Of a DNA stretch of 44,182 nt, positions 1-6,616 are shown piece by piece; the first letter of the stretch is position 1; the number at the start of each line of letters is the position of its first letter. The notes beneath the pieces are model-generated. The model made no database searches, had not been told where the DNA came from, and saw only the letters and a list, made by a program, of their open reading frames with translations. This stretch comes from an uncultured Sutterella sp. (GTDB lineage Bacteria > Pseudomonadota > Gammaproteobacteria > Burkholderiales > Burkholderiaceae_F). Made by a program: the position numbers and the translations under genes. Location of the stretch: NCBI GenBank assembly GCA_905212345.1, contig CAJMEC010000013.1, forward strand, positions 1 through 44,182, read 5' to 3'.

Positions 1-512
1 GTGCCGGTAGCCGATTTCGGACGGGGACTTTTTTGGCTAGTCAATGGTTCGATAACGTTGCCATCGGCAAACACAATACGGTGTTCTTTACCTTCGCGCC
101 AAACGGTCACCTCCAATCTTGTTGACAAGGCATTGGTAACGGAAACGCCGACCCCATGCAAGCCGCCCGCAAAGGAATAGGCTCCGCCGGATTCTTTTTC
201 AAATTTGCCGCCTGCGTGAAGTTGGGTGAACACAAGTTGAACCGCCGGCACCCCCTCTTCTTTATGCAGCCCAACCGGAATACCACGACCATCATCGGTT
301 ACCGTGACGGAGCCGTCAGTGTGAAGCGTCACTTCAATGCGCGAAGCTCCCCCTGCCAATACTTCGTCACTTGAGTTATCGATGACTTCTTGAATAATGT
401 GCAAAGGATTGTCCGTCAGGGTGTACATGCCGGGGCGTTGTTTGACCGGTTCCAACCCCTTTAAGACTTTAATGCTGGATTCGCCGTATTCAGAACGTTT
501 GCTAGTAGCCAT
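1..512 (-). CDS. parE: DNA topoisomerase IV subunit B, N-terminal part (runs off the left edge)
   Basis: ParE is the ATPase subunit of topoisomerase IV, which unlinks daughter chromosomes. About 170 codons are present. They begin with an ATG at 512-510 and read through the GHKL ATPase fold: the motif LEPVKQRPGMYT near residue 18, an IIQEVIDN helix with the catalytic Glu and metal-binding Asn, DDGRGIPVG, and the GGLHGVG glycine-rich lid. The phrase LEPVKQRPGMYT and the wording of the EVIDN segment fit ParE better than GyrB. The gene continues beyond position 1. It follows tRNA-Arg on the same strand, with a strong stem-loop between them. Confidence 0.9.
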   Translation of the reverse strand, partial: MATSKRSEYGESSIKVLKGLEPVKQRPGMYTLTDNPLHIIQEVIDNSSDEVLAGGASRIEVTLHTDGSVTVTDDGRGIPVGLHKEEGVPAVQLVFTQLHAGGKFEKESGGAYSFAGGLHGVGVSVTNALSTRLEVTVWREGKEHRIVFADGNVIEPLTSQKSPRPKSATG

Positions 513-543
513 TGAAAAATAATCCGTTTACCAAAACCGAGAA

Positions 544-569
544 CGCCTGAGACAGCTTAATCTCAGGCG
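544..569 (-). terminator. Stem-loop between tRNA-Arg and parE, probable terminator
   Basis: A perfect 9-bp stem (CGCCTGAGA paired with TCTCAGGCG) closes an 8-nt loop. On the minus strand it is followed by TTCTCGGTTTTGG rather than a pure U run, so it may be an imperfect terminator or an RNA 3'-end-processing structure for the tRNA-Arg transcript. Confidence 0.5.
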
Positions 570-606
570 CGTGGAGATGTGCTTTACATTTTTCTAATGT
601 CGACAA

Positions 607-682
607 TGGCGGCCCCGCCGGGACTCGAACCCAGAATTACAGCTTAGGAGGCTATCGTGATATCCTGTTTCACCACGGGGTC
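607..682 (-). tRNA. tRNA-Arg (anticodon CCT)
   Basis: Read on the minus strand this folds as a 76-nt tRNA with an encoded CCA end. The anticodon loop is CTCCTAA, giving anticodon CCT for the rare AGG codon. The T arm is CTGGG-TTCGAGT-CCCGG and the anticodon stem is ATAGC/GCTGT. The D region is short, as in other Arg-CCT tRNAs. The acceptor stem GACCCCG/CGGGGCC contains an A2-C71 mismatch, which is unusual; the other six acceptor pairs are intact. Confidence 0.9.
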
Positions 683-840
683 ACACATCTTTTAGAACCG
701 TCCCATTTTAATGAAATTTTCCTTCCTTTTCACCTAAAATCTCAGTCCCTTCCAGAACTTGTTCCGACAAAGCCCCATACGAAAATACGTAGCTACTCTA
801 TGGTTTCTAAAGATTGATTTTCACTTTTTCGCGCATGCTC

Positions 841-869
841 TTGCGTTTTATTTTCTGATTGTGTATATT
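841..869 (+). promoter_or_regulatory. Sigma-70 promoter of tRNA-Asn
   Basis: A TTGCGT -35 box (841-846) and a TATATT -10 box (864-869) are separated by exactly 17 bp. Transcription would start about 6-8 nt downstream, just before the tRNA at 883. Confidence 0.6.
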
Positions 870-882
870 TCTCAACCTCGAT

Positions 883-958
883 TCCCCGATAGCTCAGTCG
901 GTAGAGCGACGGACTGTTAATCCGCAGGTCGTTGGTTCGAACCCAACTCGGGGAGCCA
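883..958 (+). tRNA. tRNA-Asn (anticodon GTT)
   Basis: A canonical 76-nt tRNA. The acceptor stem is TCCCCGA/TCGGGGA, the D arm holds AGCTCAGTCGGTAGAGC, the anticodon loop is CTGTTAA (GTT), the T loop is TTCGAAC, and the discriminator G is followed by an encoded CCA. It is followed at once by a strong terminator, so it is transcribed as a single-gene unit. Confidence 0.97.
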
Positions 959-963
959 TATAG

Positions 964-1002
964 AAAACCTGCACTTTTAGCGAAGTGCAGGTTTTGTTTT
1001 TT
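964..1002 (+). terminator. Rho-independent terminator of tRNA-Asn
   Basis: A 13-bp stem (AAAACCTGCACTT / AAGTGCAGGTTTT) with a 6-nt loop is followed by GTTTTTT. The left-arm A run makes it potentially bidirectional, so it could also stop the aminotransferase operon coming from the right. Confidence 0.85.
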
Positions 1003-1071
1003 CAGTGCCTATTCAACGAATTGTGTCGAATTCCATCGCCTAGTACAGAATTCGGCCTCTCTGGCGCCGCG

Positions 1072-2193
1072 CTACGGAATTTCTTTCAAAAATTCGCTCG
1101 TTAAGGCAAGCCCCTTCTTCAAAACTTCTTTGTTATTAGCGTAGCCGATTCTGACATACCCTTCGGTATGCAAGGCAGAGCCCGGTGTAAACATCACGCC
1201 CTTTTCCTTGACCAAACGCTCGCAGAATTCATGTGAAGACAGGGTCGTCTCAATTTTGACGAACGCGGTTGTACCGGCTTTGGGTTTGACATAAGAGGCC
1301 CGAGGCTCACTTTTAACCCATTCGTCCAAAATCTGAAGGTTCTCACGAATGATTTGACGATTGCGGGCCAAAATTTTGTCCTTAGCACCAAGGGCGATTT
1401 CTGTGAAGTATTCATCGAGCATGCCAACACTGATGGTGTTGTAGTCACGATGATGCAAAACCGCATCAATGAGTGTTCTGGGCGCTGCGATCCAACCGAA
1501 ACGCAAACCGGCCAAACTAAACACTTTGGACATACTGCCTGTGCTAATCCCCTTTTCGTAGAGATCGGCCACAGAGGGGCTATATACATCGTCTTGGGTT
1601 AAACCACGATAGACCTCATCACAAAGAACCCAAGCACCAACCGAGCGGGCAATCTCGCAAATATCACGAAGCAGTTTTTCATCCATCAAAGCGCCCGTGG
1701 GATTATTCGGATTGTTGATACAAATGAGTTTGGTGTGCGGCTTAACCATGGCACGCAATTCATTTAAGTCCGGCAAGAAACCGTTTTCCGGTTTTAATCT
1801 CAAGGTTTCAATATGTGCGCCGAAACTTTCCGGAATGGAGTAGTGCTGCTGGTAGGTCGGAATCACGGAAATCACATGATCACCGGGTTCCACCAACGTT
1901 TCATGCATCAACATGTTCGCACCGATGCAGCCATGCGTTGTGAGAATGTTTTCTGGCGTTTGCTTTTGATACAGCCCAGCAATTAACTCACGGACTTTCG
2001 TGCTGCCTTCGATCCAACCGTAGGTTAATTTTTTATCCAGAAGGTCAGCAGTCATCTTTTGCTCGCTGACTCCTGCTAATTCAAGAAGTTCTTTAACCGT
2101 AATGGACTCCACGCAGGTTTCCGCAACGTTGTAGGCGCACTTCGTTTCCCACTCATTCATCCATTGTTCTACACCGAACGCTTCAATTTTCAT
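1072..2193 (-). CDS. PLP-dependent class I/II aminotransferase, last gene of the argH-like operon
   Basis: A 373-aa fold-type I PLP enzyme of the aspartate aminotransferase superfamily. Visible residues are NNPNNPTG at 160-167, the pyridine-binding Asp and Tyr in DEVYRG (192-197), the Schiff-base Lys in SMSK (K223), and R348 in GYVRIGY for the substrate carboxylate. The N-terminus resembles a subgroup that I loosely associate with capreomycidine-synthase-like and uncharacterised gut-bacterial aminotransferases rather than AspC or HisC. The ATG lies 2 nt after the dehydrogenase stop codon, which argues for translational coupling. The substrate is unknown. It could transaminate, or carry out a beta-elimination or cyclisation, on the product made by the two upstream enzymes. 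Confidence 0.85.
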   Translation of the reverse strand: MKIEAFGVEQWMNEWETKCAYNVAETCVESITVKELLELAGVSEQKMTADLLDKKLTYGWIEGSTKVRELIAGLYQKQTPENILTTHGCIGANMLMHETLVEPGDHVISVIPTYQQHYSIPESFGAHIETLRLKPENGFLPDLNELRAMVKPHTKLICINNPNNPTGALMDEKLLRDICEIARSVGAWVLCDEVYRGLTQDDVYSPSVADLYEKGISTGSMSKVFSLAGLRFGWIAAPRTLIDAVLHHRDYNTISVGMLDEYFTEIALGAKDKILARNRQIIRENLQILDEWVKSEPRASYVKPKAGTTAFVKIETTLSSHEFCERLVKEKGVMFTPGSALHTEGYVRIGYANNKEVLKKGLALTSEFLKEIP

Positions 2194-2195
2194 TT

Positions 2196-3152
2196 TTATT
2201 TATCCTTCTTTTGAACTTCTTTGAACACTGCCAAAGCCACGGCAATATCTTCCAGACCTTGACCGATTGAGCGGAAAAAGACCGGTTTGTCATAGACGGG
2301 ACAATCACAGGTGTGATTTACAAGGGCTCCTAAATCGCCTTTAACTTGCTCTGCGCTCCATATTCCGGCTTCAATAGCCTGTTTCATTTCGCCGGACACC
2401 GTAGCGGTCGTAGCCGAGCAGTCGCAATAAACGTCCATCACGGGCAACAGGGCAGGATCAATTTCATGGGCGCCCGGCGCATTGGTGGAGATTGACGTAA
2501 TTAAGGGAGCGCCGTCAATATCTTTGGCTTCAAGAACAGAGGCGGCCGCGCTGGTGCAGAGCATGATCACATCGGCCTTTTCTATCGCCTGAGCTTTCGT
2601 CTGCACAAATTGCAACTTGCCTTGACCGGCTTTAAAGAATTCTTCCCGCTTGTCTTCGGATAACTCATGACTGTTCAGGGACCACACTCGAATACTGTCC
2701 CAATCGCGAAGACCCTGTACGTAGCGAATATGCGCCAACGCTTGAGGACCTGTACCGATTACGGCCAGACGGCGAGCTTTGGCACAAGCCAAATATTTCA
2801 CGGCAACGGCTGTCGTTGCCGCGGTTCTCTCGAGCGTAAGTCTGGAGCTATCAACTAAAAGCAAAGGATTGCCCGTTTGCGTGGACATTAAAAGAGTCCA
2901 GGCGGTGACTGTATAGCCCTTCTCCTGAACAATAAAGGGTGATGTTTTTAAACCGTACACGCCGGCACTCATCCAAACGCCACTGTAGTTGATGAAGTCA
3001 CCTTTACCTTGAGGGAAAAGCGTTTGAACCTGTTTAGGCTGAACAGCCTCTCCCCGCCCCAAGGCGGCAAACATGGATTCAACCGTTGAAAAAACATCCA
3101 CTTTTGGTAAAACACCGAGAACATCATCTTGCGTCAACGTTAAAACTGACAT
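2196..3152 (-). CDS. Ornithine cyclodeaminase / mu-crystallin family dehydrogenase
   Basis: A 318-aa NAD(P)-binding protein of the OCD/mu-crystallin family. That family includes ornithine cyclodeaminase, alanine dehydrogenase, ketimine reductases and SbnB, which oxidatively splits an N-substituted diaminopropionate. Visible features are K69 in GLKTS, R109 in LTLERTAA, the Rossmann motif IGTGPQA (132-138), and an Asp in the VYCDCSA region near the position of the catalytic Asp of OCD. I chose the ATG at 3152 rather than a codon 15 nt earlier because GGAG sits 7 nt upstream and the start then lies 2 nt after the lyase stop codon. The exact reaction cannot be assigned from the family. Confidence 0.85.
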   Translation of the reverse strand: MSVLTLTQDDVLGVLPKVDVFSTVESMFAALGRGEAVQPKQVQTLFPQGKGDFINYSGVWMSAGVYGLKTSPFIVQEKGYTVTAWTLLMSTQTGNPLLLVDSSRLTLERTAATTAVAVKYLACAKARRLAVIGTGPQALAHIRYVQGLRDWDSIRVWSLNSHELSEDKREEFFKAGQGKLQFVQTKAQAIEKADVIMLCTSAAASVLEAKDIDGAPLITSISTNAPGAHEIDPALLPVMDVYCDCSATTATVSGEMKQAIEAGIWSAEQVKGDLGALVNHTCDCPVYDKPVFFRSIGQGLEDIAVALAVFKEVQKKDK

Positions 3153-3154
3153 TT

Positions 3155-4549
3155 TTAAACTCCGCAATGAGTAAGAGCTAGGCGGGCGCGAGCGCGCTCA
3201 ATTTGTTCTTTGACCCGTTCCGGCGCGGTGCCGCCGAATGAACGTCGCGCGGCCACACAGGCTTCAAGCGTGATGAATTGATGAATATCGTCTTCAATCG
3301 CATCGGAAAACTGTTTGTACTCTTGCAGCGTCATACGTTCAAGATCCGTATTGTGCTTAATGCAGTAATTGACGATGTGACCGACGATGTGGTGGGCCTG
3401 ACGGAAAGGAATACCTTTGCGGGCGAGGTAGTCCGCCAAGTCCGTGGCATTGGAGTATCCCCTGCCCGCTCCCACTCTAGCCTGCTCCGAGTTAACCGTC
3501 ATCTTCTCAAGCATGGGTTTCAATATACGAAGACTCATGTGAAGCGTATCCACAGAATCAAACGTCGGCTCTTTATCCTCACTCATATCGGTATTGAAGG
3601 CCAGGGGCAACCCTTTCATCATCGCAAGCATCGCCTGAAGGTTGCCGAACACTCGGCCGGCTTTGCCGCGAATCTTTTCGGCGATATCCGGATTTTTCTT
3701 ATTAGGCATGATGGAAGAACCCGTGCAGAAATCATCAGACAATTCAAAAAAGTGAATGTCTTGACTGGTAAAGAGCACGATTTCTTCGCACAAACGACTT
3801 AAATGCATCATGCAAATGGCGGCAGCGGAGTCTGTTTCAATCAAATGATCACGATCGCCGATCGTATCGACTGAATTTTCACTCGGTCCCTCAAAGCCCA
3901 TTTCTTTAGCGGTCATTTCACGATCAATCGGGAAAGTGGTCCCAGCCATGGCGGCTGCGCCCAATGGGCAGACATTTAAGCGTTTATAAGCGTCCTCAAA
4001 ACGCCCGATATCGCGCTCAAGCATCCAAAAATAAGCCATCATCCAATGGGAAAACAAGATGGGTTGCCCGGTTTGAAAATGGGTATAGCCCGGAAACATC
4101 ACCCCCATGTATTGCTCGGCTTTGGCGATAATCGTTCGCTGCAAATCACGGATCGCTTTAATAATTTCCTCGATTGCGTGTCTCGTGTAAAGTCTGACAT
4201 CCAATTGCGCCTGATCGTTGCGAGAACGCGCCGTGTGCATCTTGCCTCCCACCGCGCCGACGAGTTCGGTCACCCGTCGTTCGATAGCCATCTGAATATC
4301 TTCATCAGCTACATCAAATACAAATTTGCCGTCCTCAACTTCTTGACGGACGGCTTGTAAACCCTGAAGAATCGTATCGGCTTCTGACTGCGTCAGAATG
4401 TTTTGCGCAGCAAGCATATGCACATGCGCCGTGCTGCCTATGATAGAAAAAGGCGTCACGCGTTTTTCTATCAAAATCGTCGCATTGAATTCCTGAACCA
4501 AATGATCCATCGGCAGGTCAAATCGCCCACCCCACATAGCATCGGACAT
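3155..4549 (-). CDS. Argininosuccinate lyase-like enzyme (aspartase/fumarase superfamily), substrate uncertain
   Basis: A 464-aa protein with the overall sequence of argininosuccinate lyase, which splits argininosuccinate into arginine and fumarate. The superfamily signature is GSSIMPNKKNPD (277-288), with catalytic Ser278, Lys284 and Asn286, and T156-H157 in PGYTHFQ. Using duck delta-crystallin/ASL numbering from memory (offset 5), the residues that contact the arginine half are replaced: S29 is T24, D33 is E28, Y323 is F318, Q328 is S323. The usual MPQKKN is MPNKKN, and YNKD is FNTD. Canonical ArgH is therefore only one option; an EDDS-lyase-like role on another N-dicarboxyethyl amine is plausible. 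The start is supported by GGAGAG just upstream. It is the first gene of a three-gene operon. Confidence 0.8.
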   Translation of the reverse strand: MSDAMWGGRFDLPMDHLVQEFNATILIEKRVTPFSIIGSTAHVHMLAAQNILTQSEADTILQGLQAVRQEVEDGKFVFDVADEDIQMAIERRVTELVGAVGGKMHTARSRNDQAQLDVRLYTRHAIEEIIKAIRDLQRTIIAKAEQYMGVMFPGYTHFQTGQPILFSHWMMAYFWMLERDIGRFEDAYKRLNVCPLGAAAMAGTTFPIDREMTAKEMGFEGPSENSVDTIGDRDHLIETDSAAAICMMHLSRLCEEIVLFTSQDIHFFELSDDFCTGSSIMPNKKNPDIAEKIRGKAGRVFGNLQAMLAMMKGLPLAFNTDMSEDKEPTFDSVDTLHMSLRILKPMLEKMTVNSEQARVGAGRGYSNATDLADYLARKGIPFRQAHHIVGHIVNYCIKHNTDLERMTLQEYKQFSDAIEDDIHQFITLEACVAARRSFGGTAPERVKEQIERARARLALTHCGV

Positions 4550-4748
4550 TTTTCTCTCCGCTTAACACAAAAGTATTTCTCATTTTAATCGTCTTAATGA
4601 CGGACTTTGTAGTCGGTTTTGCTTAAAAGTGTCTTATTCCTGTCCCCAAAACAACACACCATAGATTGGAAAATATGCCCTTTTGACAGCTATTCATGGT
4701 ATATATTGTGTGTAGTTTGACAGTTAGAAAAAATATTTCGTCCTGGTC

Positions 4749-4783
4749 TTGATATCGCGGTCATTTATCCCTAATATCGCGGT
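4749..4783 (+). promoter_or_regulatory. Permease promoter overlapped by a 10-bp direct repeat (operator candidate)
   Basis: TTGATA (4749-4754) and TAATAT (4772-4777) are spaced by 17 bp. The sequence ATATCGCGGT occurs at 4752-4761 and again at 4774-4783, so one copy overlaps the -35 box and the other the -10 box. The 22-bp period is about two helical turns, as expected for two copies of a regulator on one DNA face. No regulator gene is adjacent. Confidence 0.55.
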
Positions 4784-5018
4784 GTCAAACAACCAAAAAC
4801 TGTTAAATGTGTTGACCACCGTATCGGGGGAGACAACCTCCGAGAAAACGCGAGATGAACGTTTGGACGACGGACATCTTTTTAAAACAAGTTGTTATTG
4901 TCGGACTAGCTTCGAAGCGAGAAACTACTCGTCGAAGACAAGATCCTAAGTCCTTGGGTAATAGCCTGTGTACCCTCGGCGCTAGATCGCAATAGCAGCA
5001 CTTTGGGGGAAAGGCATT
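4784..5018 (+). promoter_or_regulatory. Long structured 5' leader of the permease mRNA
   Basis: If transcription starts near 4784, the leader is about 235 nt. Visible hairpins are CGGGGG/CCTCCG (4825-4842), a bulged stem with CTTCGA/TCGAAG outside and CGAG/CTCG inside a 6-nt loop (about 4909-4937), and GGGTA/TACCC (about 4956-4975) between two GATC tetramers. The ribosome site GGGGGAAAGG ends just before the ATG. I recognise no known riboswitch class, so this may be a regulatory RNA element or simply a folded leader. Confidence 0.4.
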
Positions 5019-6458
5019 ATGAACTCCCAAAACATTACGGCGAACAACGAGTCCCAATTTCAACGCTCGATGCAATTGCGCCACCTGATTATGTTGAGTC
5101 TCGGCGGCGTGATAGGCAGCGGACTCTTTTTTGGAACGGGTCATATCATCGCAAACGTTGGTGCTTTCGGCACCGTGCTTGCGTACTTGATCGGTGCATT
5201 TATGGTGTACTTGATCATGTTGAGTTTAGGAGAACTCTCCGTGGCTCATCCCGATCCCGGTTCTTTCCATCTGTACGCAAGCAAATACATCTCCCCTGCT
5301 TCGGGTTATGCCGTGGCATGGCTGTATTGGCTTAACTGGACCGTCACCCTCGGCACAGCTTTCACTGCTGTGGGCTTTGCCATGCAATACTGGTTCCCTC
5401 AGGTGCCGGTGTGGTCCTGGTGCTTGATTTTCGGCACGATAATCTTCTTACTTAATGTGGTGGATACACGCTTTTTTGCCGAAAGCGAATTTTTCCTCTC
5501 CATTATTAAAGTCGTGACGATTCAGGTTTTCATCGTCTTGGGCGCGTGCGCGTTCTTTGACGTGATTCCCTTCGGTGAATCCGGCTCTCCGGGACTGACC
5601 CATTTGGTGGGCGAAGGAGGTTTGTTGCCCAATGGCATCACGCCGCTTCTGTTTACCATGGTGACGGTCTGCTTTGCCTACTCCGGCACGGAATTGATTG
5701 GTGTGGCCGCCGGCGAAACCAACAACCCCGAAAAGGTTATTCCGATGGCTGTGCGCGCCTCGCTTTTGCGTCTGGTCGTCTTTTTCGTGGGCACGGTTTT
5801 GATTGTCGCAACGCTTTTACCCTCTGAAGCGGCCACAGTCTCCAAGAGCCCCTTTATCACGGTCTTTGAACAAATGGGCATCCCCTATGCCGCTGACATC
5901 TTCAATTTCGTGATTATCACGGCGATTTTGTCTTCGGCCAACACGGGCTTGTTTGCTTCCGGCCGTATGGTTTGGTCCTTGGGACACGATGGCATGATGC
6001 CCGCCGGGCTTGCCAAACTCAATAAGCGCGGCGTGCCGGTCAACGCCCTTGCCTTTAGCATGCTGGGCGGTCTCTTGGCACTGGCTTCAAGTGTCATGGC
6101 GGCTGACACGGTCTTTGTGATTCTCACCTCGATTGTGGGTTTTTCCACCGTGGCCGTCTGGCTCAGCATCTGCGTGGCCCATTACCGCTTCAGAAAGCAA
6201 TTTATTGCCTCCGGTCACAGCTTGTCTGAACTCAAGTACAAGAGCCCGTGGTTCCCGTGGGTGCCGATTGTCGGCGGAACCATGTGTGTCATCGTCATGG
6301 TGGGCATGGGGATCGATCCGGCTCAACGCATCGCACTTTACTGCGGCGTGCCCTTTACGGTTCTGTGTTACGTGATTTATCACCTCACACAAAAGGTCAA
6401 AAAAGGCAATCTGTCTCAAAAGAGCCAAAGCAATCAAACGCGAGCCATCGCCGGCTGA
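5019..6458 (+). CDS. Amino acid permease (APC superfamily, AAT family)
   Basis: A 479-aa inner-membrane transporter with about 12 hydrophobic segments. It carries the AAT-family signature near the N-terminus (GGVIGSGLFFGTG at 29-41), the GELSVAHPDPGSF segment after TM2, and a conserved cytoplasmic ETNNPEKVIP loop near residue 235. It belongs with LysP, GabP and RocE-type proton symporters for cationic or neutral amino acids. The divergent placement next to the lyase-dehydrogenase-aminotransferase operon suggests that it brings in that pathway's substrate, but this is inference from position. The RBS is GGGGGAAAGG. A strong terminator follows. The long leader and repeat-flanked promoter suggest tight control. 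Confidence 0.88.
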   Translation: MNSQNITANNESQFQRSMQLRHLIMLSLGGVIGSGLFFGTGHIIANVGAFGTVLAYLIGAFMVYLIMLSLGELSVAHPDPGSFHLYASKYISPASGYAVAWLYWLNWTVTLGTAFTAVGFAMQYWFPQVPVWSWCLIFGTIIFLLNVVDTRFFAESEFFLSIIKVVTIQVFIVLGACAFFDVIPFGESGSPGLTHLVGEGGLLPNGITPLLFTMVTVCFAYSGTELIGVAAGETNNPEKVIPMAVRASLLRLVVFFVGTVLIVATLLPSEAATVSKSPFITVFEQMGIPYAADIFNFVIITAILSSANTGLFASGRMVWSLGHDGMMPAGLAKLNKRGVPVNALAFSMLGGLLALASSVMAADTVFVILTSIVGFSTVAVWLSICVAHYRFRKQFIASGHSLSELKYKSPWFPWVPIVGGTMCVIVMVGMGIDPAQRIALYCGVPFTVLCYVIYHLTQKVKKGNLSQKSQSNQTRAIAG

Positions 6459-6479
6459 TTGCCCTTTGCCTTCCCTCTA

Positions 6480-6527
6480 AAAACTCAAACCCCCGTTTAG
6501 CGTTCGGCTGACGGGGGTTTGAGTTTT
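6480..6527 (+). terminator. Rho-independent terminator after the permease (bidirectional)
   Basis: A 17-bp perfect stem (AAAACTCAAACCCCCGT and its complement) with a 14-nt loop ends in TTTT. Both arms end in A/T runs, so it could work on either strand. Confidence 0.85.
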
Positions 6528-6616
6528 GTCTAAAGAAAACCAGTTTTTCTATGCGTCCATAAAAATCAGCGTTATGCTATGGAGCGAAAAAACTACAACT
6601 TCCCGGAGGTCGCTTC

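Larger units (their letters stand above)
4550..5018. other. 469-bp divergent intergenic control region
   Basis: It holds no credible gene. It separates the lyase operon (leftward) from the permease (rightward) and contains the permease promoter, two kinds of direct repeat (ATATCGCGGT twice, 22 bp apart; TTTGACAG at 4682-4689 and 4716-4723, 34 bp apart) and a GC-rich leader with hairpins. A promoter for the leftward operon is probably in the AT-rich part at 4600-4740, but I could not fix one convincingly. Confidence 0.6.

Noticed and set aside
607..960. Genomic island attachment at the tRNA pair
   Set aside because: No integrase, no direct repeat of a tRNA end, and housekeeping genes on both sides.
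4682..4723. Two TTGACA-like boxes (within the TTTGACAG repeats) as permease promoters
   Set aside because: Neither has a -10 match at a 16-18 bp spacing; the pair at 4749-4777 fits much better. I keep the repeats only as possible operator sequence.
4784..5018. Known riboswitch (lysine, glycine, guanidine, T-box) before the permease
   Set aside because: None of the consensus segments I know for those classes is visible; I report only an unassigned structured leader.
4803..5144. A 113-codon open frame on the minus strand across the permease leader and start
   Set aside because: It overlaps the permease coding region, has no motif, and would occupy the likely promoter-leader of the opposite gene.
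5019..6458. Naming the permease as a specific arginine, lysine or GABA transporter
   Set aside because: AAT family members share the visible motifs and the sequence alone does not settle the substrate.
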